Below, one piece after another: positions 54,289 to 62,772 of a stretch of DNA of 64,000 nucleotides. The DNA comes from an uncultured Dorea sp. Lineage in GTDB: Bacteria > Bacillota > Clostridia > Lachnospirales > Lachnospiraceae. The notes beneath the pieces are model-generated. The model did not search any database. It was given only the letters and a program-made list of their open reading frames with translations, and was not told where the DNA came from. A program made the position numbers and the translations under genes. The DNA lies in the NCBI GenBank assembly GCA_948602995.1, contig CAPEBR010000002.1, forward strand, positions 1 to 64,000. Reading direction: 5' to 3'. Position 1 is the first letter of the stretch. The number at the start of each line of letters is the position of its first letter.

Positions 54289-55449
54289 ATGATTTACATA
54301 AAAAATGGAAGGACAGCCACCATGGGAGCAGACGGCGTGGTTGAAAACGGAGGGATTCTGATTGAGGGCGGAAAAATAAAGGCAGCAGGAAGAGTGAACA
54401 ATATACCGGAAAACTGCGAGGTAATTGACGTGCAGGGAAGCTTTATTATGCCGGGGATCATTGATGCCCACACCCATATTGGAGTCTTCGGCTCTGGCAT
54501 CGGGGAGGCAGGCGTGGACGGGAATGAGGTGAACGATCCGGTGACGCCGCAGATGCGTGCACTGGATGGAATTTATCCCATGGATGCGGAATTCGCCAGG
54601 GCATACAGGGCAGGAGTTACCTGTACTGCAACAGGACCCGGAAGCGGCAACCCCATCGGAGGGCAGTTTCTTGCAATGAAGACAAAGGGGCGTACCATGG
54701 AGGAGATGGTCATAAAGGAGCCTCTGGCAATGAAGATGGCCTTTGGGGAGAATCCCAAAAACGTCCATGGAAAAAGCCGTACCCCCGCTACCCGTATGGG
54801 AGTCGCCGCCCTGATCCGCGAAACGCTTTATCAAGCGAGGGAATACGGGGAAAAGAAAGAACGTGCAGGAGAGAACCCAGACAAAAGACCGCCCTTTGAC
54901 ATGAAGCTTGAAGCACTGCTCCCTGTAGTAAAAGGTGAACTTCTGGTAAAGGCTCACGCCCACAGGGCGGATGACATCATGACAGCTATCCGTATTGCGG
55001 AGGAATTTGGACTTAAGATGACCATTGAGCACGGGACGGAGGGGCACTTGATCGCAGAGGAACTGGCGGAAAAAGGATATGGCGTTATCCTTGGCCCCTA
55101 TACTGGATTTCCCCATAAAAATGAGGTGATAAGGCAGGATGAGAGCGCTGCCGGTATTCTGGAGAGGGCCGGCGTGAAGACGGCAATTATGACAGATCTT
55201 CCGGGTATGCACGAGGAAAATTTGGTCGTCTGCGCAGGAATCTGCCACCGGAAGGGGATGTCAGAGGAGGGAGCCTTAAAGGCTGTCACCATCCATGCGG
55301 CAGAGCTTCTGGGACTGTCAGAACGAATTGGCTCCCTGGAGCCTGGAAAAGATGCGGATATCGCCGTATTTGACAAAAATCCAGTCACAAGCCTGGATGC
55401 AAAGTGCATTCTGACTGTGATTGACGGGAAAATCGTATATAGAACATGA
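54289..55449 (+). CDS. amidohydrolase (imidazolonepropionase-like)
   Basis: 386 aa from ATG 54289; GAGGAGGTTGCAG lies in front of it, so the ATG at 54274 is rejected. DAHTHIG (HxH metal motif), LLVKAHAHRADD (Lys and His), TIEHGTEGHL (His) and MTDLPG (Asp in place of the more usual GTD). C-terminal beta-domain IGSLEPGKDADIAVFDKNP is standard. Probably deaminates or hydrolyses a cyclic or amide compound from peptide breakdown; substrate unknown. Confidence 0.85.
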   Translation: MIYIKNGRTATMGADGVVENGGILIEGGKIKAAGRVNNIPENCEVIDVQGSFIMPGIIDAHTHIGVFGSGIGEAGVDGNEVNDPVTPQMRALDGIYPMDAEFARAYRAGVTCTATGPGSGNPIGGQFLAMKTKGRTMEEMVIKEPLAMKMAFGENPKNVHGKSRTPATRMGVAALIRETLYQAREYGEKKERAGENPDKRPPFDMKLEALLPVVKGELLVKAHAHRADDIMTAIRIAEEFGLKMTIEHGTEGHLIAEELAEKGYGVILGPYTGFPHKNEVIRQDESAAGILERAGVKTAIMTDLPGMHEENLVVCAGICHRKGMSEEGALKAVTIHAAELLGLSERIGSLEPGKDADIAVFDKNPVTSLDAKCILTVIDGKIVYRT

Positions 55450-55476
55450 CAGAGTAAATGACATTGGAGGTATATT

Positions 55477-56202
55477 ATGAAACATATTAAAATTGCAGCA
55501 GGGCTTGCACATGTAAGCTATGCCAGAATCGCAGACCGTGTATTAGAAGCTATTGACGGAGGCGTGGATTATATCCACTCAGACGCAGCAGATATGTATG
55601 ACCTGAAGAACATGCAGCTCATGGGAGGTCCCCAGATTATTTCCGGGCTGCGGGAGGTAACAGATCTTCCCATTGAGTGCCATATCTACACCATTGAATG
55701 CGACCGCCTCTTCGTAGAAAAGCTGGCAGCAGCAGGCTGCTCCATGCTGATCGTGCCTGCAGAGCACTTTATTGGCGCGCCCCTTGCATATCTCATTAAT
55801 TACTGCCGCGAGTTCGGAATGAAGATTGGCCTGACCCTTGGATGCTATACGCCTCTTTGCTTCGTGGATGAGTCCATCAATGACATTGACCGGCTCCATA
55901 TCGTGACCCACGGCGTGGATGATACAGACGGCCAGGATAACTGGGGATGGAGAAAATCTGCCATAGACCTGGTGCAAAGGGCAAGAAAGCTCATTGACGA
56001 GAAAAACCCCCGCTGCGAGCTTGCAATCGACGGAGGCCTGCGCCATGACAACATGGAGCCGCTGGTTGCCTGCAATCCGGATGTGATCATTCTCTCATCC
56101 GCTGTGTTCAAGGATCCGGACGGAATCAGCAGCGCGGTGAAAAAATGTAGAAAAGCAATTGACGCGGCGGTAGAAAAGCATTTGGGGACGGGGTATTTTT
56201 AA
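55477..56202 (+). CDS. ribulose-phosphate 3-epimerase-family protein
   Basis: 241 aa. TIM-barrel protein of the Rpe family: GGVDYIHSDAADMYDLKNMQLMGGPQII corresponds to the HxDxMDGxFVPN region, with the metal-site His/Asp partly altered (IHSDAADM), and CELAIDGGL matches the second active-site Asp. The active site differs from true Rpe, so another phosphosugar or similar ligand is likely. The last six residues LGTGYF and the stop codon are encoded by a palindromic repeat. It is the final gene of the peptide-use operon. Confidence 0.75.
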   Translation: MKHIKIAAGLAHVSYARIADRVLEAIDGGVDYIHSDAADMYDLKNMQLMGGPQIISGLREVTDLPIECHIYTIECDRLFVEKLAAAGCSMLIVPAEHFIGAPLAYLINYCREFGMKIGLTLGCYTPLCFVDESINDIDRLHIVTHGVDDTDGQDNWGWRKSAIDLVQRARKLIDEKNPRCELAIDGGLRHDNMEPLVACNPDVIILSSAVFKDPDGISSAVKKCRKAIDAAVEKHLGTGYF

Positions 56203-56219
56203 AAATACCCCGTCCCCAA
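56182..56219. repeat. dispersed palindrome, copy 7 (overlaps a CDS end)
   Basis: Perfect palindrome starting TTGGGGACGGGGTATTT. It supplies LGTGYF-stop to the epimerase-like gene and lies between it and the convergent transporter gene. Confidence 0.93.
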
Positions 56220-56227
56220 CTACAATT

Positions 56228-57127
56228 TCAACAATTTACAATCAATATTCCGATGCTTACCAGTACCAGCGCCGCGAGATTCTGCACGGTCCATACATTT
56301 TCATGGAGAAAAAGCGCGGACAGCGCCACACCGAATACCGGGATGCTGAAACCGAAGATTGCAACGGTTCCCACCGGATTATATTTCACGAGTTCTGCCC
56401 ATATGGTAAACGCGACGGTTGACAGAAGTGCCATATAGAGGAAGAGTATGGTGGATTTTACTGTGAACCCGTGGACGCTTCCGCCTGCCGCAAGACCGAT
56501 GGCGATCAGAACTGCGCCGCCAAATAAGAGTTGGTAAGCCGTGATGGTTGCCGGACTCTCTCTGCCGGAAATCATCTTAAGTGTTACGGAGCTTGTCCCA
56601 TAGGCGAAGGCGCACAAAAGGACAAGCCCTTCTCCGAGAAGGCAAAAGCCGCTCCCCCATGCTCCGGGAGCCAGGTTAATGACAATTACTCCTGCGAAGC
56701 CAATGAGACATCCCAATGCCTTTTTCCATGTAATCCGCTCTGATTTCAGAAGGAAATGTGCCACAAGTATTGTAAAAAAAGCATTTGACGCGTTAATCAC
56801 AGAGCCCTTTGCCCCCGTGGTGTGGGCGAGTCCTATGTAAAAACATACATACTGGACAGTTGTCTGCAAAAGACCCTGTCCAAAAACATAGGGGACGGAA
56901 GTTCTCTTCATGGTAATCACCCGCCTTTCCAGTATACAGGACAAAAGGAAGGTAAAGGCGCCTGCCACAAAAAAACGGTATCCGGCGAACAGAACCTGGC
57001 TTCCCGCTCCCTCAATGTGGAACCATTCATAACCAGTCTTTACACAAGGAAATGCGCTGCCCCATAAGGCGCAGCACACAAGTGCCAGTATGCATCTGAC
57101 TTTCGTATTCTTATAAAAATTCTCCAT
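56228..57127 (-). CDS. EamA/DMT-family transporter
   Basis: 299 aa, ten predicted transmembrane helices in two EamA repeats (LVCCALWGSAFPCVKTGYEW and the second half around LLCAFAYGTSSVTLKMISG). Members export or import metabolites such as amino acids or nucleotide derivatives; the substrate is not predictable. The start codon overlaps the stop of the upstream cyclophilin gene (TAATG), so translation is coupled. Confidence 0.93.
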   Translation of the reverse strand: MENFYKNTKVRCILALVCCALWGSAFPCVKTGYEWFHIEGAGSQVLFAGYRFFVAGAFTFLLSCILERRVITMKRTSVPYVFGQGLLQTTVQYVCFYIGLAHTTGAKGSVINASNAFFTILVAHFLLKSERITWKKALGCLIGFAGVIVINLAPGAWGSGFCLLGEGLVLLCAFAYGTSSVTLKMISGRESPATITAYQLLFGGAVLIAIGLAAGGSVHGFTVKSTILFLYMALLSTVAFTIWAELVKYNPVGTVAIFGFSIPVFGVALSALFLHENVWTVQNLAALVLVSIGILIVNC

Positions 57128-57645
57128 TATGCTTTCTCCGGCTCCGGATAGTCTGTCCCCATCGTGTCAGCCGTAACCCGCTTCATCCGCTGATCTTCAA
57201 GAGGTCTGTCACTGTAATCTGTGTCTGTCCCGGCGATCTTATTTACCACATCCATCCCCACGGTGATCTTTCCAAATGCCGCATAAGCACCGTCAAGATG
57301 GGGGGAATTCTTATGCATAATAAAGAACTGGGAACCCGCCGAATCCGGATGCATGGCTCTCGCCATAGAAAGTACGCCCTCCGTATGCTTCAGTTCATTC
57401 TTCACGCCATTCTGAGAAAATTCCCCCTTAATATTGTAGCCGGGGCCGCCCATACCCGTTCCGTCAGGACATCCGCCCTGAATCATGAAGCCCTGAATCA
57501 CACGGTGGAAGATCAGACCATCGTAATAACCCTGCTTTACCAGGGAAATAAAGTTATTCACCGTGTTCGGAGCAATGTCAGGGAAGAGCTCCGCTTTCAT
57601 AATATCCCCGTTTTCCATCTCAAACGTAACAACTGGATTTGCCAT
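57127..57645 (-). CDS. cyclophilin-type peptidyl-prolyl cis-trans isomerase
   Basis: 172 aa from the ATG at 57645 (GAGGA nine bases upstream; an extra MYI start is rejected). FHRVIQGFMIQGGCPDGTGMGGPGY holds the catalytic Arg and Gln-containing core, and GVLSMARAMHPDSAGSQFFI is the second signature. Cytoplasmic protein-folding enzyme, no signal peptide. It overlaps the downstream DMT transporter gene by one base. Confidence 0.96.
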   Translation of the reverse strand: MANPVVTFEMENGDIMKAELFPDIAPNTVNNFISLVKQGYYDGLIFHRVIQGFMIQGGCPDGTGMGGPGYNIKGEFSQNGVKNELKHTEGVLSMARAMHPDSAGSQFFIMHKNSPHLDGAYAAFGKITVGMDVVNKIAGTDTDYSDRPLEDQRMKRVTADTMGTDYPEPEKA

Positions 57646-57717
57646 AATATACATTCCTCACTTTTCCTTATTTTTATTCCTCATACACGATACATTGTAA
57701 CGGATATCCGGGGATTT

Positions 57718-57765
57718 TTCAATTGGGGACGGGGTATTTTTAAAAATACCCCGTCCCCAATTGAA
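57718..57765. repeat. dispersed palindrome, copy 8 (overlaps a CDS end)
   Basis: Core as in copy 3, with flanks TTC and GAA extending the stem by 3 bp. It encodes LGTGYF and the stop of the minus-strand gene at 57740, and lies upstream of the cyclophilin gene. Confidence 0.93.
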
Positions 57766-58366
57766 CCATTCCGCCTTTTTCCGTACACCCTGTATCCCAG
57801 AGCTCCCGCAGAGAGAAGGTATCGCTTTCCCCGTAGGTGGCGGTCTTTACCAGCAGGTCCACTCCTGTTTCTTCATACCCCACGAGGAGAAACCAGTGCC
57901 AGATATAGTCTTTATATTTTTGGGCTTCTCTGTGCCGGAGCAGAAGATAGGGGATGGGATACCCGGCATCGATCTGTGAGCGGACGAAGTTCTTCGCGTC
58001 ATTAAATCTTCGCTCCCCGGGGAATTCTGACATGGCTACAGGCAGAGGGTGTTCCTGCCCTGCGGCTGCGTCGGCAATATATTTTTCGAATCCTTCGATG
58101 AACCATTGAAGCTTCTTTACCCCGCTGACCCGTGGGCGGATATAGGGTTTCATCTTCTGGCTGAAGGAAATGTAGTCTTCCTTTGTAAGTGAGTGTACCG
58201 GACCTGGATACAGATACCGGGCTTCTTTTCGCAGGGCCAGGTAGATGCAGCAGTCACAGGCTGTTGCTGCCGCACAGCCGCCGATGTGCATAACAATATT
58301 CGTGAACCAGTCCTGGTTGCCGCCAAATGCGCCGTCAATCGTGAAATATTCTAATTCCTTTTTCAT
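57740..58366 (-). CDS. C39-like (papain-fold) conserved protein
   Basis: 208 aa, no signal peptide. FGGNQDWF, then GGCAAATACDCC (candidate catalytic Cys) and later YIWHWFLLVGYEE (candidate His) resemble the Cys-His order of peptidase C39-like folds. No Gln oxyanion assignment is certain. The function is not known. The C-terminal LGTGYF and stop codon are encoded by a palindromic repeat, which probably replaced the native end. Confidence 0.65.
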   Translation of the reverse strand: MKKELEYFTIDGAFGGNQDWFTNIVMHIGGCAAATACDCCIYLALRKEARYLYPGPVHSLTKEDYISFSQKMKPYIRPRVSGVKKLQWFIEGFEKYIADAAAGQEHPLPVAMSEFPGERRFNDAKNFVRSQIDAGYPIPYLLLRHREAQKYKDYIWHWFLLVGYEETGVDLLVKTATYGESDTFSLRELWDTGCTEKGGMVQLGTGYF

Positions 58367-58463
58367 GCTGTCACCTCTCCTTTATGATTATACTTACGGC
58401 TATGAAGTCTGCCGCGATGTTTAAAATGCAGTTATATTCACGGCCGATTTATCTGGCGCGCTG

Positions 58464-59771
58464 TTAAAACTCCCGTCTTGGCCTGTAAACCGGCATATGC
58501 AGCACATGTTCCTGATCAATTTTATTTCCTAGATAAACAAAGCCTCCGTCATCTTTTTCCTTCACGGTTACCACATGGCTGAAGGAGCGGTCTGTTCCTT
58601 CCTCCACGAAAACTGCATCCACATATAAGTCCAGGGTGCCATCCCCATTTTCCTTACAGTCTGTCACCTCTGGAAATGGCTGGAGCTGTGGGAGGCGGTT
58701 CCAGCCGGTGATGGCCAGCCAGGGGTAAGTACCTTTTTTCTTATCGTAAAAAGCGCGCTGTTCAAGCTCGCTGGTCTCTATATCCAGATACCGCTGTATC
58801 GTATCCTCAAACTCCTTTTTGGGGATCCCGTCCCGGAAAATGTCTTTGTCAGGCCTCTGACCCGAAGACATATAATAGAAAGAATCAAACAGGTCATTGT
58901 ACTCAAGCTGACTGAGATCACTTGTATCCCAGTCTCTCAGGAACAGGTTATTGCTGAAATAGCTGACCGGTTCAATGCATTTTTTGGAAAGTCTCCGGCA
59001 TTCACTGTCAAGAGGCAGAATCCGGTAAAAAATATGCATATCCATCTCCTGGTTTCTGGACAGAGCCTTCTCCCAGATCAGCCAGCCCTTTTCCGTATAA
59101 TCCCACTGGTAGGTGCATATTTTCTCAATCTGCTGCACAGTGGGAGTCATGTCCTGGTGTACATCTTTGTTCCCGTTCTTTGTATCGGCCATCAGGCTGC
59201 CATGATACACTGCACTTGCAAAGGTGACAAATAAATTTTCTTTTTCAAATTCAAGCTTATAATATCTGAATATACCGTTGATATTTACCGAAAAAAATTC
59301 TGCTCGGGCATTTTTGCCCGCCTTTCCGCGCCGGATCGCGCTGTCCACCTCTTCGTAGTTTCTCATGTTATCATCCCGGCTTCCACAAATGACTGCTTTT
59401 TTGTCCTGTGCAATGAGGTCAGCCATCCTGTGTACATCGTCTTCGCCCAGCACGCCGCCGGGAGAAGAGGTATCCGCTGCCTGGCTGTAAATGGGAGCGC
59501 ACTTTTCCATCACATCAGACAGCTTTTTCAGGATATCGTTCTTTTGAGTATCTTTAAGCTCCATGTACTTTACTTCATAATCGGGGTTATCATCCGGCAT
59601 TTCTTTTTTATTATTGTATGCGTCTTTTGTGCGAGATAACTCCGCTGCGTGATCCGTAACCTCACTGCGCCCGTCCTGCGATTCCATCTGACATCCTGAA
59701 AGCAACAGGACAGCAACTGACAGTATAAGGGGGAGCACGGCAGCGGATTTCCTATTTGGGGATATTTTCAT
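58464..59771 (-). CDS. putative lipoprotein (DUF6070-like)
   Basis: 435 aa from the ATG at 59771 (AAAGGA upstream; an ATG at 59804 would add 11 residues). Signal sequence with lipobox LLSGC, a charged linker, then a large globular region containing ICTYQWDYTEKGWLIWEKAL and TYPWLAITGWNRLPQLQPFPEV. No enzyme motif. It looks like a surface lipoprotein of the type seen in Lachnospiraceae; the DUF assignment is from memory and tentative. Monocistronic. Confidence 0.7.
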   Translation of the reverse strand: MKISPNRKSAAVLPLILSVAVLLLSGCQMESQDGRSEVTDHAAELSRTKDAYNNKKEMPDDNPDYEVKYMELKDTQKNDILKKLSDVMEKCAPIYSQAADTSSPGGVLGEDDVHRMADLIAQDKKAVICGSRDDNMRNYEEVDSAIRRGKAGKNARAEFFSVNINGIFRYYKLEFEKENLFVTFASAVYHGSLMADTKNGNKDVHQDMTPTVQQIEKICTYQWDYTEKGWLIWEKALSRNQEMDMHIFYRILPLDSECRRLSKKCIEPVSYFSNNLFLRDWDTSDLSQLEYNDLFDSFYYMSSGQRPDKDIFRDGIPKKEFEDTIQRYLDIETSELEQRAFYDKKKGTYPWLAITGWNRLPQLQPFPEVTDCKENGDGTLDLYVDAVFVEEGTDRSFSHVVTVKEKDDGGFVYLGNKIDQEHVLHMPVYRPRREF

Positions 59772-59847
59772 GTTCAGATGTTTCCTTTCCCGCAGATTTC
59801 CCATTTGGGATTTTAATGTGGATTATAACACGCTTTTTGGGGTTTGC

Positions 59848-59891
59848 CAATTGGGGACGGGGTAAAATTAGTTTTACCCCGTCCCCAATTG
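59848..59891. repeat. dispersed palindrome, copy 9
   Basis: Stem CAATTGGGGACGGGGTAAAA with its complement over a TTAG loop. The centre is AAAA/TTTT, as in copy 4, rather than the TATTTTT of the others, so two subtypes exist. This is the only copy on the 5' side of its nearest gene, a lipoprotein. Confidence 0.92.
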
Positions 59892-59993
59892 CCTGATATA
59901 ATAAAGATCGCCTGCCTGATCGCAATGGCTGCAATATCGGGCTATAGCGATTAGCTTGCCAAGTTGGAAGTCAGAATCAGGAGGGTATTGAAA

Positions 59994-60071
59994 ATGAAGG
60001 GAAAGACATTGGCGGATATTTCTACCGGGCCGGACTGGCTGCTGAGTGTGGGGGAGGCATGGCATTCATAA
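59994..60071 (+). pseudogene. possible short ORF or gene remnant before the LysR gene
   Basis: A 25-codon frame (MKGKTLADISTGPDWLLSVGE...) follows a strong AGGAGGG. A hydrophobic stretch (MAFITVLLLIMESYVC) continues in another frame just after it, which suggests a degraded membrane-protein gene. The remainder of the 59772-60127 gap holds palindrome copy 9 only. Confidence 0.3.
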
Positions 60072-60127
60072 CCGTTTTGCTTCTGATTATGGAGAGTTAT
60101 GTCTGTAGATTTGAAGGGGATTGAGAC

Positions 60128-61036
60128 ATGAATATTAAAGATCTGAACACTTTTATTACTGTAGCGGAAAATAAAAATCTTACCAGGGCTTCTAAGTTGC
60201 TGTACATGACGCCCCAGGGGGTCAGCAAGATTATAAAAAATTTAGAAAGCGAGAGTGACTGTGAACTGTTTCTCCGCACTGGGAATGGAATGGAGCTGTC
60301 GGAATGTGGGCAGCATTTTTTTGAATATGCAAAAAAAGCGAATTCCGAATATCACAATATGCGGCAGGAACTTCTCCGGATCAAACAGAAAGAGAGGGGT
60401 GTTGTCGACCTCCTCTCTGCGTTCGGGATTCTACGGCTGATTACTCCAGAGTGTCTCCGTGACTTTAAAGAGAAATATCCGGAGATTGAATTCCATTACC
60501 GGGAATGTCCGGATAAGCAGATTGAACGCTGGTTTCAGGCTGGGGAAGGAAATGTGGCATTTTCTCTTGCTCCGTGTGATGAAACTCTGTATGATGTATT
60601 GGAACTGGAATCCTTTCCAGTGAAACTCCTAGTTAATAAGGCGCATCCTCTCAGCCGGAAAAGTTCTGTTATCATAGATGATTTGAAGGATGAGCCTCTT
60701 TATATAGAAAGCAGTGAGTTCAAGATCCACGATCTGATTTTCAGGAAATGCCAGGAAGCCGGGTTTAAACCTAATATCATTTTCGAGACAAGCGGTTTTA
60801 GCCTGTGCCATAAAATGGTCCGGGAGAATAAAGGAATCTCGGTGACTGTGGACTTTGTTTCGGATGATATGGGGCATAGCAATATGGTGTTAATTCCATT
60901 TTCTGATGACAATTATGAATGGAAGATCTGCATGCTTACACGGAAGAACGAAGTGCCGGGAAATGGTGTGGATCTTTTTCAAAAGCATGTAAAAAAGCAG
61001 ATGGATCTCATCCGGGCAGGAGCTGTCAGAAGATAG
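60128..61036 (+). CDS. LysR family transcriptional regulator
   Basis: 302 aa. N-terminal winged HTH (about 1-60; LNTFITVAENKNLTRASKLLYMTPQGVSKIIKNLESE) and a periplasmic-binding-like effector domain (about 90-295). The HTH is a good match to the family, and the C-terminal part is divergent. Same strand as the C_GCAxxG protein and TDT transporter that follow, with a 197-bp gap. It may regulate them; many LysR genes are instead divergent from their targets. Confidence 0.93.
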   Translation: MNIKDLNTFITVAENKNLTRASKLLYMTPQGVSKIIKNLESESDCELFLRTGNGMELSECGQHFFEYAKKANSEYHNMRQELLRIKQKERGVVDLLSAFGILRLITPECLRDFKEKYPEIEFHYRECPDKQIERWFQAGEGNVAFSLAPCDETLYDVLELESFPVKLLVNKAHPLSRKSSVIIDDLKDEPLYIESSEFKIHDLIFRKCQEAGFKPNIIFETSGFSLCHKMVRENKGISVTVDFVSDDMGHSNMVLIPFSDDNYEWKICMLTRKNEVPGNGVDLFQKHVKKQMDLIRAGAVRR

Positions 61037-61233
61037 TTGAACATAGGAAACGAATGGTTGATATACCGTTAAGAAATATCCTTTTTCCATAAATTTCAAG
61101 GTGTTGTTTTCTCTGCTTTTGTTAAAAATATACATATATAGAAATCATTGATAATTTCGTGGTGTTTTTCGATAACTGTCATCTCAAAAGCTGTGATAAG
61201 CTGTTATCATATTACACGAGGAGGAAATTTGAT

Positions 61234-61758
61234 ATGAAAATCGGAGTAACAGAGATTAGCCCAAGAAGAGTCCAGCAGGTAGCGGAAAAGAAATTTAAAG
61301 ACGGATATTACTGTTGTGAGGCGCTTGTAAGTGCAATCCGCGATGAGTTCCGGCTTGATGTGCCGGAAGATGTGATCGCTATGGCATCCGGAATGGCAGT
61401 CGGCGCCGGCAAATCAGGATGTGTCTGCGGAGCATTCAACGGAGGCATTCTTGCTCTTGGAATGTTCTTTGGACGTACAGAGCAGGACGGGCCTGGGAAT
61501 CCAAAAAGCGTTCAGTGTATGGAACTTACGAAAGAACTTCATGACTGGTTCAAATCGGCCAATCAGAAGAATGCAATCTGCTGCCGTGTCCTTACGAAAG
61601 AATTTGACAAGGGACGTGGGGAACATAAGGAGCAGTGTATCTTTTTCACTGGTCTGTGTACCTGGAAGGTCGCACAGATCGTATGCCGGGAGCTTGGGAT
61701 TAAGAATCTTGATGAAATAGACGAACCTGCGCCGAGGCGTACAATCGCTGAGATCTAA
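61234..61758 (+). CDS. C_GCAxxG_C_C family redox protein
   Basis: 174 aa from ATG 61234 (GAGGAGGAAATT upstream). The family motif is present: YYCCEAL, then GMAVGAGKSGCVCGAFNGGILALG, then ICCRVLTKEF and CIFFTGLCTWKVAQIVCREL. The conserved cysteines suggest a metal or iron-sulfur site and a redox role. The function is not established. Next to a TDT-family transporter, 42 bp later. Confidence 0.88.
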   Translation: MKIGVTEISPRRVQQVAEKKFKDGYYCCEALVSAIRDEFRLDVPEDVIAMASGMAVGAGKSGCVCGAFNGGILALGMFFGRTEQDGPGNPKSVQCMELTKELHDWFKSANQKNAICCRVLTKEFDKGRGEHKEQCIFFTGLCTWKVAQIVCRELGIKNLDEIDEPAPRRTIAEI

Positions 61759-61800
61759 AAGGGAACACGTCTTTGGTTTTACAGAAAGGATATCTGAAAC

Positions 61801-62721
61801 GTGAAAAATATGATTAAAAAAATCCCGATTCCATTTTGCGGCGTGATGCTTGGATTCACAGCTTTGGGAAATCTCCTTCAAAGCTATGGGGAAGGTATCC
61901 GCTATGTGTGTGGGGTTGTGGCAGCGTTTATACTTGTTCTCGTTCTTCTGAAGCTTATTATGTTTCCGCAGATGATCAAAGAAGATATGCAGAACCCGAT
62001 TATGGCAAGTGTCGCAGGAACATTTCCGATGGCGCTTATGCTTCTTAGCACCTATATCAAACCCTTTATCGGAGCAGCGGCGAAATATCTCTGGTTCTTT
62101 GCAATCGGATTGCATATTGTATTGATTATTTATTTTACGGCGAAATTTATGTTGAAACTGCAGATGCCGAAAGTATTTGCAAGCTACTATATCGTATATG
62201 TGGGGATTGCAGTGGCAGCAGTAACAGCGCCCGTATTTGAACAGCTGGCTGTAGGAGCGGCAGCTTTCTGGTTCGGATTTGTGACATTGATTGCCTTACT
62301 GATTCTTGTGACGATACGTTACACAAAATATCCGCAGATCCCGGAACCGGCCAGGCCGCTGGTCTGTATCTATGCAGCGCCCACAAGCCTCTGTATCACC
62401 GGATACGTTCAGTCGGTAATGCCGAAATCAAGGAGTTTTCTGCTGGCAATGCTTGCACTGGCAACGGTTCTTTATATTTTTGCACTTGTAAAAGCAGTTG
62501 GATATTTAAAACTGCAGTTCTATCCAAGCTATGCGGCATTTACGTTTCCATTTGTAATCAGTGCCATTGCAACAAAGCAGACCATGGCCTGTCTTGCCAA
62601 TATGGGACAGCCTGTGCCGTTCCTAAAGCCGGTTGTTCTTGTTGAGACGAGTATAGCAGCAGTATTCGTGGTCTATACCTTTATTAGATTCATGGGATTT
62701 GTTTTTGCAAAAAATAAATAA
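61801..62721 (+). CDS. TDT-family (TehA/SLAC1-like) transporter
   Basis: 306 aa with a GTG start (AGAAAGGATATC upstream). Ten predicted transmembrane helices. PIPFCGVMLGFTALGNLLQSYG, MASVAGTFPMALMLLSTYIKP and YIWFFAIGLH-like segments match the tellurite-resistance/dicarboxylate transporter family. Members are anion channels or carriers. No resistance function is implied. Linked to the cysteine-rich protein upstream. Confidence 0.9.
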   Translation: MKNMIKKIPIPFCGVMLGFTALGNLLQSYGEGIRYVCGVVAAFILVLVLLKLIMFPQMIKEDMQNPIMASVAGTFPMALMLLSTYIKPFIGAAAKYLWFFAIGLHIVLIIYFTAKFMLKLQMPKVFASYYIVYVGIAVAAVTAPVFEQLAVGAAAFWFGFVTLIALLILVTIRYTKYPQIPEPARPLVCIYAAPTSLCITGYVQSVMPKSRSFLLAMLALATVLYIFALVKAVGYLKLQFYPSYAAFTFPFVISAIATKQTMACLANMGQPVPFLKPVVLVETSIAAVFVVYTFIRFMGFVFAKNK

Positions 62722-62772
62722 GGATCAAGAAAAAGAATCTGTCTAACGCAGCATCTGAAGGTAAAAATTTAG

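Noticed and set aside
54262..55248. 328-codon minus-strand frame opposite an amidohydrolase
   Set aside because: The plus strand encodes all expected metal motifs; the minus frame is a shadow.
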